From assembly GCF_014356525.2 (NCBI RefSeq), contig NC_052510.1, positions 21,649,483-21,713,482 on the forward strand: a DNA stretch of 64,000 nucleotides. Direction: 5' to 3'. The number at the start of each line of letters is the position of its first letter. Positions within the stretch are counted from its first letter, which is position 1. Of this stretch, positions 34,345-45,599 are shown piece after piece. The stretch is from Nilaparvata lugens. Its lineage: Eukaryota; Arthropoda; Insecta; Hemiptera; Delphacidae. The position numbers were made by a program, and so were the translations under genes. Below the pieces are notes generated by a model that did no database searches, was not told the origin of the DNA, and was given only the letters and a program-made list of their open reading frames with translations.

Positions 34345-35405
34345 TTTCGCACCTAGGGCCGAAAATGAGACTTTTCCGGCTTGAAATCGGTTTTCAAGTC
34401 CGAGGCCGTAGGCCGAGGACTAGAAAAGATTGAGAGCCGGAAAAACATTTTTACCCATGGTGAGAACGCTATTTTTCGCCACACAAAAAAAACAATATAT
34501 GTATATGAGAATAATTGTTTATTAAGCACTTCCGAAAGCAGAAGTGGAAGGTCATAGCAAATCTGAATATCAGGAAATTGTCCAAGTATTTTTATTTTTT
34601 ATTCTGATTTGTCTAAATAACCTCAAAGATTATGTTCAATTATGTGGGAGGTTGAGTTTATACTTTTTTATTCTTTCAAATGACAATAAGATGATATTAT
34701 TATAAATGTTTCAATTATTGAATAATAAACACAAATAATGAAAAGTTTTTGATCAGCTGTTTTAGCACACTTGAAATTTGGCCAATCTGAATGTCAACGT
34801 CAACAATGCTTGTTGTCATCGACTTCGGAAGTTTAGGTTAGAAGTTCTATCCTACTCTGAAAATCGAATTTGATAGTTTATAATATTTATATCTTATCTG
34901 TATTTCATTCATCCAAATAAAATGATAGTATATTATTGCAGAATACTTTATTCAATTCTAGAAGCATAAACTGATTCCGTTACATAAACTATTTGTAAAA
35001 ACGTTCAGCACCATGGATATTGCCCAAGTAGTTCCAAAATTATCCACAAGGTTTCGTGATAAACGATTAAACGCAGTACAATTAAACGCAGGTTTGAGGT
35101 TAGATTCTATTATACTCTGAAAATTGAATTTGAATAGTTTATAATATCTTATTTGTATTTCATTTATCCAAATAGAATGATAGTATCTTATTGCAAAATA
35201 CTTTATTCAATTCTAGAAGCATAAACTGATTCCGTTTCATAAACTATTTTGTAAACACGTTCACATCAAATCAGAATCAGCTGACTTCAAGGTTATTTTA
35301 CAGCCCTAGGGCCGTAAAAATTTTACCGGCCTGGTCAGAAAACAATCATTTTCGGCCTCCATATGACGCACGAAAACCAGCTCATTACATCCAAGTGGGG
35401 CGAAA
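34345..35405 (+). mobile_element. TTTCGC...GCGAAA foldback-like element, unit 1 (1,061 bp)
   Basis: Starts TTTCGCACCTAGGGCCG and ends aagtggggCGAAA. Subterminal palindromic blocks occur at both sides (gtccgaggccgtaggccgaggac on the left, cagccctagggccgtaaaa on the right). An internal segment of about 175 bp is duplicated (about 34,835-35,005 against 35,092-35,265), which makes it longer than unit 2. A short frame starts caccatggatattgcccaag but is not long enough to support. DNA-transposon derivative, superfamily not assigned. Confidence 0.7.
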
Positions 35406-35412
35406 TAGTATA

Positions 35413-36220
35413 TTTCGCACCTAGGGCCGAAAATGAGACTTTTCTGGCTCGAAATCGGTTTTCAAGTCCGAGGCCGTAGGCCGAGGACTAGAAAAGATTG
35501 AGAGCCAGAAACACATTTTTGCCCAAGGTGAGAACGTTATTTTTCGCCACACAGAAAAATAAACAATATAAATATGAGAATAATTTATTGTTTATTAGGC
35601 ACTTCCGAAAGCGAAGGAAGGTCATAGCTCTAGCAAATCTGAGGTAATCTGAATATCAGGAAATTGTCCAAGTATTTTTATTTTTTATTCTGATTTGTCT
35701 AAGTAACCTAAAAGATTATGTTCAATTATGTAAGAGGTTGAGTTTATACTTTTTATTCTTCCAATTGACAATAAGATGATTTTATTATAAATGTTTTGAT
35801 TCTTGAATAATAAACACAAATAATGAAAATTTTTTGATCAGCTGTTTTAGCACTGAAATTTGGCCAATCTGAATGTCAACGTCAACAATGCTTGTTGTCG
35901 TTGACTTCGGAAGTTTAGGTTAGAAGTTCTATCCTACTCTGAAAATCGAATTTGAATAATTTATAATATATAAATCTATTCATCCAAATAAAATGATATT
36001 ATCTTATTGCAGAATACTTATTCAACTCTAGAAGCATAAACTGATCCCGTTTCATAAACCATTTTGTAAACACGTTCACATCAAATCAGAATCAGCTGAC
36101 TTCAAGGTTATTTTACAGCCCTAGGGCCGTAAAACTTTTACCGGCCTGGTCAGAAAACAGTCATTTTCGGCCTCCATATGACGCACGAAAACCAGCTCAT
36201 TACATCCAAGTGGGGCGAAA
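35413..36220 (+). mobile_element. TTTCGC...GCGAAA foldback-like element, unit 2 (808 bp)
   Basis: Colinear with unit 1 from its first base to the terminal GGGGCGAAA, lacking the internal duplication. The 7-base spacer tagtata (35,406-35,412) is the same sequence that precedes unit 1 (34,338-34,344). So the pair arose either by tandem duplication that carried left-flank bases, or by insertion next to an existing copy. Confidence 0.75.
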
Positions 36221-36320
36221 ACTAGTTTACTCTGAAGAAGCTTGATGTAGATAGCAAACTAGCCTAGACACTCAGAATCAATCTTGAGAGAAGAATTATC
36301 AATTGGAAAAATTAACTCAC

Positions 36321-36704
36321 ATTCGTATTAATTGATTTACACAACCATACTTCACTCCTAACCAATGTAAACATCTTAGACAAATATGGCTCGCTGATTT
36401 TGCCATAATAATTCTGGTTATCATACTTTTGATAGACTTCAGGTTGGAATCGGTGAGGCAGTGGGTGCATTCCGTGAATTTTCTCACATCTATATTCGGA
36501 GAACAATAGAAAAAATGTTATTTGGAGTGAGAATTCAACAACATTCTTGAGTTGTCTTATTCTCAAGAAAGCTCTGATAAATGGTAGGCTCATCATAATC
36601 ATTATAATCATCATCATTCCAGTGGCAGTGAGTATGGAATTCATTTGAGCACCATAGACACTCAACAATAAGCCCGCAAGATGCAATGCGAAATCTGCAG
36701 TTGC
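36321..36704 (-). CDS. Exon 4 of the unidentified gene: transmembrane segment
   Basis: An open minus-strand segment of 384 bp (128 codons, phase 0-0) ends at a strong gtgagt donor. The acceptor is either aatgataaag (36,705-36,706) or ggcaactgcag, ten bases further in, which would change the start phase. It encodes a hydrophobic region (ADFALHLAGLLLSVYG, GMMMIIMIMMSLPFIRAFL) consistent with one or two membrane helices. A third hydrophobic patch (SLQITFFLLF) and a polar tail with YYGKISEPYLSKMF follow. The donor phase matches exon 5. Function unknown. Confidence 0.5.
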
Positions 36705-36782
36705 CTTTATCATTATCATAAGATAAAATTAAAAATGAATAGCCTACTATGAACATTCGAAAACCAATCAAAAATAACTCAA

Positions 36783-36930
36783 TCAATCAATTAAGTTTTA
36801 TTGAACAAAATATTTACATTGGAGGTCCCACTAAACCCGAAGGTTTTTCAGTAGGTACCTATATAAGAATACATAATAAATCATAGAATCGTACATTACA
36901 AAAAAAAATAAAGTTAACAATTTGATAAGA
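36783..36930 (-). mobile_element. LINE 3' terminus, minus strand
   Basis: The minus strand ends gttcaataaaacttaattgattgattgag, an AATAAA plus (ttga)n tail typical of LINE 3' ends. It is preceded by about 120 bases of non-coding sequence. It sits between exon 4 and the plus-strand LINE B. Confidence 0.4.
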
Positions 36931-37145
36931 TGAAAAGAAAAAAATTTGCTTGCAAAGTAAAGTTGGAAAGTAACAAGAGGATATAAAGGAAGGAAGGTGG
37001 TAAGGAAGGTAAAATTATCTAGGAACTGAAATAATAAAATTTAAGATAAAAAATTAGATAAACTACTCAAGTAGAAGAAAAATATCAAGTAATTCAAATC
37101 ATAAATCACGAAAAATAAGTATTCACTATTTATGTGTTGTTTGAA

Positions 37146-38179
37146 ATGTGTTGTTCGAAAATGTCTTGTTTTATTTGCTCTAAATCCGTTCGGAATTCAG
37201 GTGAGCTGATTTCATGTGTCGACTGTGAAGCGAATTTTCATATAGGATGTGTGAAAATGACCAAGGACGATGCGGACTACATAAAGAGAAACAAACAAAT
37301 TTGGAGATGTAGCAGCTGTTCCTCTACACGTCGCAAAAGTATGGTGAGTGAATCGACAACAGGAAACAAGGACGTGACTCTCCAAGAACTCGCAGGAGTT
37401 CTTGAGGTAATTGCAGGAAATCAGACGTCGATGAAGGAGAACATTAAGAAAATGGAGTTGGAGCTTGGGAAATCAATTGAATCATGTCATCAGGCGATTA
37501 ACGACATAAATAAGAAGTTTGATGAACAAAACAAGCAAATTAGCACATGCCTCATCAACATCGATAAGCTTTCAACAGAAGTAGCTAGCCTCAGGAAAGA
37601 AAATGCAGAACTGAAGGAGCGCGTCGAGGATATAGAACAATACTCAAGATCGAACATGCTGGAAATAAATGGTATACCCAAAAAACAGGATGAAGATGTA
37701 ACAGAAATCATTTGTAGAATGAGCGAAGCATTAGGGCACAAAATAAACGCAGATGCAATCGACATTTGTCACAGACTTAAACAACGAAATGAAAACCTAC
37801 CTCCACCAATCGTTGTCAAGTTCGTTCGTAGAACAGACAAACAAGTAATATTGAATAAAAGGAAAGTTACGAGGCAGTTTTCCACAAAGCAGATGGGAGA
37901 AACAACGGACCATCCAGTCTATGTGAATGAAAGTCTAGCACCTACGCGAAGAAGGATTTTCACCATGGTGAGAGAGATCTTCAAAAGAGGCGACATCAAA
38001 TACCTATGGATCAAGGAAGGGAAGATTCTAGCTAGGAAAGAAGACGGAACACCAGTTATTGAACTCAAGAACAGTGAACAAGTGAAAAAGCTGAGCGTGA
38101 GAAGTGCATCAAAGCAGCCAGGTAACCAAGAAAATAACAGTGTCAGTACCGAAAATAAAAATGTCATCAGAGATAAGTA
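37146..38179 (+). CDS. LINE B ORF1 with N-terminal PHD-like zinc finger
   Basis: The ORF is intact, about 344 codons from the ATG at 37,146. Residues about 5-60 hold a Cys/His array (CFICSKSV, ISCVDCEANFHIGCV, WRCSSC) spaced like a PHD finger (C4-H-C3). Residues about 95-170 form a charged heptad-rich coiled coil (SLRKENAELKERVEDIEQ). Next comes an RRM/CTD-like part (SNMLEINGIPKK, EDVTEIICRMSEALG, DICHRL, PPPIVVKFVRR) ending in a basic tail. Such ORF1 proteins bind element RNA as trimeric chaperones; the PHD finger is reported in some insect and vertebrate CR1-like families. ORF2 follows within a few bases. Confidence 0.85.
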
Positions 38180-41098
38180 ACAAAGAAACACTAATTATTC
38201 ATCAAAATATACGCAGTCTGCGAAGTAATTTCGATTATTCTTAGTGCAAATGAGGAAATTAAAAAACAACCCGCTAATAATAGTCTTGACAGAAATATGG
38301 ATACTAGAGAATGAAATAGACTTATATCATATAGAGGGCTATTCCGTACATGGTAATTTTAATCATAACTACAGAGCAGGAGGAACTTTGGTTTATATAA
38401 GCAGTGAGATAACGTTCAAAACAAAGACAATAGTTTTTATTTCAGCGGACTGTGTACATATATCTTGTTCATATAATAATTTTGAATTTCAGTTGTTGGC
38501 TGCTTACAGGTTGCAATCAAACTCACCAAAATATTTCTTAACGAATTAACCTTGTACTTAGAAGAAATATTTAATATTAACGAAAACAATGAGGTCCCTT
38601 TCTTTTTCACGGGAGAATAAATATAGATCTTTTTCAGAACACCAGATTATTGACGATTACAAATATCTAATGAATAGTTTTGGATTTGAATCACTCAATA
38701 CTGATTACACTCATAGGTCCCGATTTTCCAACTCTTTAATAGATCATCTTTACTTAAAATCCGGCAAAAATAGAACAAAACTGAATAAAATTAATCTAAT
38801 TCCAGAAATACTACATTTAGATATAACTGATCACAGTACAATCATACTTAAAGTTGAAGGATTGAAGAGATCCAACGAAGAAGCAGATACAAATTATAAA
38901 AAAATATGCCTAATCAATTACCGGAAGTTGAATAATATTTTATCATCGATAGATTGGGATAGAGAAATACCAGCAGTATCGGTTGATGAGGGATGGGAAA
39001 ATTTCATTGACATTTTAAAAACGCTATCAAAGATTCACAAGAAAATCTTCTTTTGAAAAATAACTTGACACAGAAATATAGGTCGCCATGGATAAATAGT
39101 TATCTGATCAAGCAAATAAACTTAAGAAATGAGTTATACAAGAATGTATCAAACAACCTAATAATGACGACTTAAAACAAATATACAATACATTCAAAAA
39201 TAACTTACGTAATGAACTGAGAGAAAGAAAACAATATTATTATTCAAAACTGTTTAGAGAAAGCCAGGGAAACATTAGAAAGACGTGGAAAACAATTGAC
39301 ACGTTAATAGGATTGAAAAAAATAAAGAACCACTGAAACTGATTGTTGATGAGCAGGGAAATAGCATACATGATAGTAATAAAATTCTAATTCGTTTAAT
39401 TCTTATTTTCTAAATGTTGTGAATAAAATGAATGATGAATTAGAACAAACCACATTGCAAACCAGGGAAGAGTCTGCTAGAATATCAAAAATAAGGTTTC
39501 CATACAATCTCCAACTAATTCAATTTTTCTCCACCCTACAAATCCGGAGGAAGTAGCAAGTATAATAAAAAAATTGAAAAATAAATCTTCGCCAGGTGTA
39601 GATGGAATAAGCACAAGCATGATAAAAAAACTTACATGAATTATTTGAACAAATTAACCGATCTAATTAACCTGAGTATTGCCAAAGGAAAATTCCCAAG
39701 CATGTTCAAACACAGCGTAGTTATACCTATTCCTAAAAAGCCAAATTGTAAAAACATAGATCAGTTCCGCCCAATTTCACTTTTACCGGTTTTTTCCAAG
39801 ATTTTAGAAAAAATATTCAAGATTAGACTTGAAAACTTTTATAAAAATAATAACTTTTTTAGTGATAACCAATATGGTTTCCGTGAAGGAAGAAGTACAG
39901 AAGCGGCAATAAAAATCTCATTTCAAAAATAAATGACAGTTTTAGTGTTAATAATAAGTGTGCAGCTCTGTTTCTTGATATATCTAAAGCATATGATGCT
40001 ATTGATAAAAACATGCTTCTAAAAAAACTTGATTTATCAGGAGTAAGAGGAATTGCTAATGATTGGTTAAGATGCTACCTATCTAATAGGAGTCAAAGGG
40101 TCAGAATTAACGATACGTTGAGTGAACCCGGGGACATTACCATAGGTATTCCTCAAGGATCAGTGTTATCAAGTACTTTATTCCTGGTCTTTATTAACGA
40201 TTTGACGGATGGTGACTTACAGGGAAAGATTACATCTTTTGCAGACGATACAGTTATATTTTATTCGGCCAAAACAAATCAAGAACTAAAAATAAATTAG
40301 AAATGGATCTTAAGCACCTTAGGTGGTGGTTTTGCGAAAATAAATTAACTATCAACACAGACAAATCTAATATAATACAATTTAATCTTCAAAACACGGA
40401 TCAGGAGTTAACTAGTATTTACTTCCATAAATTAGATTGTGCGCAACAGGTGAATAATATATTGTGTAACTGTGAAACAATAAAACAAGCACGTACAGTT
40501 AAGTATCTGGGCCTCATATTGGATAGTAGGCTCACTTGGTCAGATCATGTACAGAAGATAAAAAATGAGTTATTTGTATACATAAGGAAGTTCTATTACC
40601 TCAGACAGCTATGTCCAAAAGAAGTATTGTTACAATTATACCATGCAATTATTGGTTCTAGAATAAATTATGGAATAATATGCTATGGGAGTGCATACAA
40701 TGTTCATATTAAATCTGTGATTACTGGTCAGAAACATATATTAAAATAATTGTAATAAACCTAAACAATATAGTTCAATGATGCTCTTCAGAGAACTATC
40801 AATATTATCAGTGAGACATTCTTTTCTATTCAAAGCATTGCTGGATTTAGCTGAAAATAATTTCGATATGCAACAGATGAGAGAAAGAATAAACCTCAGG
40901 AATTCACAGGACATTAACCTCCCAAAACCAAGATTAGAACATTCCAGACGACACTTCAAATACATAGCTATAAAAATATTCAATTCACTTCCAGTAACAA
41001 CAAGGAAAATAATGTCACGTCAGTTATTTAGAAAAGAAATCAAGAAATTCATTTTACAACTAGACAACCCGAATGATTTTTTTACTAAATTAATATAG
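38180..41098 (+). pseudogene. LINE B ORF2: endonuclease and reverse transcriptase, frameshifted
   Basis: The endonuclease begins LIIHQNIRSLRSNFD (38,190), with VLTEIWI (catalytic Glu) near 38,275 and DITDHSTIIL (SDH-type) near 38,830. RT blocks follow: QFRPISLLPVFSKILEKIF (39,755-39,815), FLDISKAYDAIDK (39,970), IGIPQGSVLSSTLF (40,145-40,190) and SFADDTVIF (40,228-40,260, polymerase Asp pair). The thumb region is WSDHVQKIKNELF (40,540) and the C-terminal end SRRHFKYIAIKIFNSLP (40,945). At least six frameshifts or stops (near 38,235, 38,548, 39,056, 39,930, 40,298 and 40,748) inactivate it. Confidence 0.85.
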
Positions 41099-41383
41099 GT
41101 CTAAATTTAGTATAATTTACACATTACACGACATGAACACTGCAACAATCAAAGATCATTGAACTCACAAATCCCGTCCGGTATGCAGTAAGACAGTATC
41201 AAATTTCAATCACTGTCTCTTTCTTCAAAACGCATTCATTTATGGGCTAATTACATCAGCACTTTGAAAAAAAACGAAACGTTAACTATGAATAAAATTG
41301 AACTAAATATGAAAAAAACAGCAACCACTCCGTACATAGTTTTAAGTTTTGTGTAAGTGTATGTAAGTGTGTGTGTGTGTGAG

Positions 41384-41541
41384 TGTGTGTGCGTATGAAT
41401 GTGTGCGCATATGTGAATGTGTGTGCGTATGAATGTGTGCGCATATGTGAATGTGTGTGCGTATGAATGTGTGCGCATATGTGAATGTGTGTGCGTATGA
41501 ATGTGTGCGCATATGTGAATGTGTGTGCGTATGAATGTGTG
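41384..41541 (+). repeat. 34-bp minisatellite in the LINE B 3' UTR
   Basis: Four to five tandem copies of a 34-bp unit (gtgtgtgcgtatgaat + gtgtgcgcatatgtgaat) lie with exact spacing (for example 41,391, 41,425). The unit itself is two diverged 16-18 bp halves. The copies are nearly identical, implying recent expansion. Confidence 0.9.
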
Positions 41542-42060
41542 CTAGAATGATTATAAATATTGACATATTGATTTATTTCAATATAATACCATATTCATTA
41601 TTATGTTCTTCATGATATAATATTTAAATTTGTATATAAATATTTTATTATATATATTCAAGTGTCCCCACACAGGGTAGCCTATAGGGAACACATATTA
41701 GAAATTAGGAACATATATTGTATTTGATTTTTGGAATGCATTTGATTGTTTAATTATTTTTTTGAATAAAGAATTTGAATTTGAATTTGAATTGAATATA
41801 AAAACGAAAATTATAATAAACACACATGAGGAAAAAATTGAGAAATGAGAGTAAAATTTCAAGAAATAATTATAAGTGGTCGCTCTGGCTGGCGGCAGTG
41901 GCTCAATAAAATTTATGTGCCAGAAAAATCTCTGCTAGCTGTTTCATTATATCATGAGGTTATTGTTATTCATTACATAGCAAAGAACGTCACTTTTTGA
42001 ATAATCTCTAATATTTGCAGGCAATTTATTAAATAATTTAGGAAGTACTATCATCATATT

Positions 42061-42290
42061 CAGGCCCGGCCCCTGGGGTTGGCGGACCGGGCGGCAGGTT
42101 TTGGGGGCGGCAAATTTGAAGGAACGAAAAATTTTAAAATACTAATAAATATTCATAATATCAAATGTGAATGGTAATGAAGACTTTTCTGAAATCAACA
42201 ATGTCCCAGGAACATCTGAGTGGTCTAGCGAACATAAAATAGTTCAGTCCTCAGATCTTGAAGAACTGGTGAAGGAATTTCCCCTTACAA
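42061..42290 (+). mobile_element. Possible DNA transposon terminus (caggcccggccc)
   Basis: Starts caggcccggcccctgggg and continues with a G-rich segment (ggcggaccgggcggcagg), a sharp break from the AT-rich flanks. CAGGGCCGGCCC-type ends are typical of some hAT elements; this assignment is by recall only. A short frame (VNGNEDFSEINNVPGTSEWS) follows. No second terminus was found. Confidence 0.35.
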
Positions 42291-42497
42291 AGGTCTGACG
42301 AGTTCTACTTAATAAAACAGGTGTGTTAAACAAACTTCCAGAAATTGTAGTACTAATTACTTAGCAAGTTAAGTAGGCCTAATACTATGTTGCAGTCTAC
42401 GTCTTAAGGCTGTGCAAAGGCTAAAAATAAACTTTCTTGTACTGGTGATATTTTTCAAAGTTTTTCGATTTGTATATAAAATGAAAAAGTTTTCTAA

Positions 42498-42958
42498 TCG
42501 AAATTGTCTAAGCAGTTTTCGCGATCTGTCGGATATACTATCAAAATTAGTCTTGATAGAATAGGATCAATCGATTTAAGCAACTCCCGTCATAAAAGTT
42601 TGTTTTTTTGAAAAATAAAAATTATCTTTACTCCCAGGAATAGCTCTGATTGGAGCAACAGTGCCCAATCAATTTATTCTCGATAAATGCATTTTGATTA
42701 GTTCTTCAACTTGGTGCCAACCTAATGAAGACATCTCAACTTGATGCCAACATGACAAAATTATTAATTTAGTTGCCAGTTAACAACTGTTTTGAAGAGG
42801 TACTCTCTCTGGATTATAGTTCTATAGTAACATATGATATAGACATTTCTATTATTTTATTTTATTTATTCCACACTCATAAATACATATACGTACATGA
42901 ATCAAACAAAGCTCAACATGACAATACAATCCAACCAAAGTGAAATAATATTAAACGG
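42498..42958 (+). repeat. Left arm of a long inverted repeat
   Basis: About 461 bases from tcgaaattgtctaagcagtt to ...ttaaacgg are repeated in inverse orientation at 43,402-43,864 with only scattered mismatches (I estimate about 96-97%). A transcript across it would fold into a hairpin with a stem over 450 bp. Near the inner end, bases cattcatgtacgtatatg-type and tggaataaataaaataaa (minus strand) look like a retroelement 3' tail, so each arm may be one element copy. Confidence 0.9.
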
Positions 42959-43401
42959 TAAATGAAAAAACCACTGGCATAAAATGACTCTTGTTCGCCA
43001 GTGGGAGTAGGAGATGGAATTATAATAAGCTTAACCTGATTTAAATTGATTTAGCACAGAAGCAAATATTTTTACAGAATAGTAAATTATGAAACGAAGA
43101 ATCAAAACAAAATTCACAACAAAAAAATTAAAAAATTCTCTCGAGTATCTTAATATACTATATAACTATGGTACTCTCTCATTCATTATAATTGAGAGAT
43201 TGGGAGAAGAAGAATATACATGCTAAAAGACGAACTTTAAACCCTTAAAAACCACCCTTAGAGTTGAAATATCGAAACTAGATCTGCCAAAACTAGATCT
43301 TTCTTAACTTTCCTTATCCATTCTCCTCCATAGGCAAGCGAAGCTACATATTTTACTATTTTTTTGTGATTCTATGGTCAGGGAGCCTCATGATATTTAC
43401 G
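42959..43401. other. Spacer of the long inverted repeat
   Basis: 443 bases between the arms show no coding frame or self-complementarity of note. It includes gttaacctgattt-type and actagatctgccaaaactagatct direct-repeat words near 43,275-43,300. Confidence 0.5.
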
Positions 43402-43864
43402 CCGTTTATTATTATTTCACTTTGGTTGGATTGTATTGTCATGTTGAGCTTTGTTTGATTCATGTACGTATATGTATTTATGAGTGTGGAATAAATAAAA
43501 TAAAATAATAGAAATGTCCATATCATATGTTACTATAGAACTATAATCCAGAGAGAGTACCTCTTCAAAACAGTTGTTAACTGGCAACTAAATTAATAAT
43601 TTTGTCATGTTGGCATCATGTTGAGATGTCTTCATTAGGTTGGCACCAAGTTGAAGAACTTATTAAAATGCATTTATCGGGAATAAATTGATTGGGCACT
43701 GTTGCTTCAATCAGAGCTATTCCTGGGAGTAAAGATAATTTTTATTTTTCAAAAAAACAAATTTTTATGACGGGAGTTGCTTAAAATCGATTGATCCTAT
43801 TCTATCAAGACTAATTTTTGATAGTATATCCGACAGATCACGAAAACTGCTTAGACAATTTCGA
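43402..43864 (-). repeat. Right arm of the long inverted repeat
   Basis: The reverse-complement partner of 42,498-42,958. It starts ccgtttattattatttcac and ends ...gcttagacaatttcga. An open frame on the minus strand (43,765-43,947) is a by-product of the arm and has no family resemblance. Confidence 0.9.
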
Positions 43865-44254
43865 TGAAATTTCAATAATTGAGTATGATATATGGAGGGT
43901 ATTTTTAAAATTTCAGAAGTGTCCGTTGTGGACTCTGTTTGCATCAATTATTCTCAAACATTGAGAAAATAGAAGGTAGCTTTCGAAAAAAATATTGGAG
44001 AATATGCATAACAGGTCGTTGACTGTCAGTATTCCTCATTTATAGCATTAATGCCCCCCATTTAAACAATGCTGACACATGATGTGAATCCAACTATAAT
44101 TTGGTTACTTGAGATCAGATGAAGATAATAATGTCGATGATCGCCACTGTTTCAATTTCAATCATGTTTGACATTCTTACTTTTGATGCCAACTGTTATT
44201 ATTATGTGAAATAAGCTCTCATTGAATGAAATCATAATCATTGAAGTTAATAAT

Positions 44255-44520
44255 ACTAAGAAAGCAATTTTTGTTTGGATATGTGTGTTTGTTGATATGT
44301 ATGTGTGTCAGACGGATCTCGAAAACGGCTCTAACGATTTTGATTAAATCAGGAATATAGTGGGTTTGCGACGAAAAACATTATTTTGGAACAGGTCTCA
44401 ACTCTGGGAAGATTCGCTGAAGTTCCTTGAGAAAGGATTATTGGTCCCTCAAGTAGCAGCTGATCAGAAAGATGGTTTCCATAGTCTGTTGAAAACGTGA
44501 GGGTGTGAGCAAATGGAAAA
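44255..44520 (+). mobile_element. Family A-like 5' part
   Basis: Contains actaagaaagcaatttttgt, ctcgaaaacggctctaacga, ggaatatagtgggtttg, ctcaactctgggaagattcgctg and gcagctgatcag, a diverged version of the family A core. It may belong with the 3' end at 45,850, but the exon-like segment and a MITE relic lie between, so this could be two separate fragments. Confidence 0.45.
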
Positions 44521-44642
44521 GATTATAATAGCTGTAGTTGAGTTACCAAATTTGGTGACCTTATTTTAAAACATTGCAGTATTCATGGAACATCTGGAAG
44601 AATAGGTTCAAAAAGTGATCGGATGATAGCAAAATAAATTAT

Positions 44643-44817
44643 TTAAAATCGATCTTTCCAAACATATGGTAGTTGAATGTAATGTTCATTTTGAGGTGTT
44701 AGAAATGCGATTAATCTCTTCAGCTTCTGTTGTATTGGTTCCACTGTTGATCCATGTTTGTACGCCACGAAGGCCTTGAGAGAGCCAGTTGCACTGTCTG
44801 TTAATTCATAATCCGGA
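44643..44817 (-). CDS. Exon 3 of the unidentified gene (possible terminal exon)
   Basis: The segment reads PDYELTDSATGSLKAFVAYK, then HGSTVEPIQQKLKRLIAFLT and PQNEHYIQLPYVWKDRF before TAA at 44,643. The acceptor is gtggtcag at the right edge. The single leading base joins GT left by exon 2 to give a valine codon, so the phase is consistent. No strong donor precedes the stop. Either this is a last exon, or a weak donor (CATAT|gtttgg) ends it in phase 0, which would fit exon 4. No AATAAA follows closely. Unrecognised protein. Confidence 0.5.
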
Positions 44818-44837
44818 CTGACCACGAGAATGAATCA

Positions 44838-44937
44838 GATAAGCCTTCTATTAAAAAAACCCCTGCTCTGATTAATTCTCATGAAATTTTATCCTGATTG
44901 AAATTGAACAGACTTTCGTGCTAATGGACCTAATATT
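44838..44937. mobile_element. Degraded foldback MITE (relative of 26,274)
   Basis: gactttcgtgctaatggacc and tcctgattgaaattgaacag correspond to the right half of the 26,274-26,413 element. The left terminus is barely recognisable. It lies about 20 bases upstream of the exon 3 acceptor in gene orientation. Confidence 0.4.
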
Positions 44938-45599
44938 TTCATGTTTCAAAATCAGCTAGAAACTAAATCGAAAAAAAAATGATATTCCATCAACTGCTCC
45001 TATTTCCATTCATGATGTCATTACATGATACATGACAAATCTATTGATAATAGATCACAAGTAAAAAATAGAGTTGTCAATTTAGATAGAAATTAAATTG
45101 AGTTACATGTTAGTTTACATCTAAATTTATCCCCAAGCTTTTGGTTCAAGCTAAGATCAAAGAAAGAAATCATATACGGTAATGGTGGTTAATAAACAAA
45201 GTGATTGAATAAACTCTATTCAGATTTATGCATATTCACATTAAATTGATCCCACTTCAATATTTATGATAGTAAAGTTTAGTACATGAGAAATCAGCCA
45301 CAATAAATGTTATACTAGATTTTATGAATTGACTCTTATGTATGAATGGACTTCCATGTAAGAAAGGATCAGTGAATTGGCTGCTTTTACACTTTTGGAT
45401 AAGTGAAACGAAAATTAAGCGACAGGCTATGCCAAAAATCCGAGAATAAGCAAGAGATCCATGGATACTAGAGTCATCAAATTCCGAATCAACTTAATGT
45501 GGAATTTAATCTTCAATTGCATCAAGCAAAATAAAAAAACATGATCACTGCTAATTTGATAACTGTCAACGGGAAATATTAATTGCAAAGAATAAAGTC

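Larger units (their letters stand above)
36960..41795 (+). mobile_element. LINE B, nearly full-length but inactivated
   Basis: A 4.8-kb non-LTR retrotransposon has ORF1 (37,146-38,179), a broken ORF2 (38,180-41,098) and a 3' UTR of about 700 bases that contains a minisatellite. It ends ...gaataaagaatttgaatttgaatttgaatt (AATAAA merged with a TTGAAT tail) near 41,795. The 5' end is not sharply defined. Motif style suggests the CR1/L2-like side of the LINE tree, as an inference. No target duplication was located. Confidence 0.8.

Noticed and set aside
36535..36786. Cys-rich minus-strand frame (ECLWCSNEFHTHCHW) resembling a PSI or zinc-binding module
   Set aside because: It overlaps exon 4 in another frame, has a stop before the good donor and no consistent phase with its neighbours. 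The membrane-helix frame fits the donor and the next exon better, although the choice is not proven.
37490..38191. Minus-strand frames of 90-91 codons
   Set aside because: Antisense shadows of the intact LINE B ORF1.
41384..41541. Possible CRISPR-like array (regular 34-bp spacing)
   Set aside because: There are no unique spacers between repeats; the units are contiguous, as in a minisatellite, and the context is an insect LINE.
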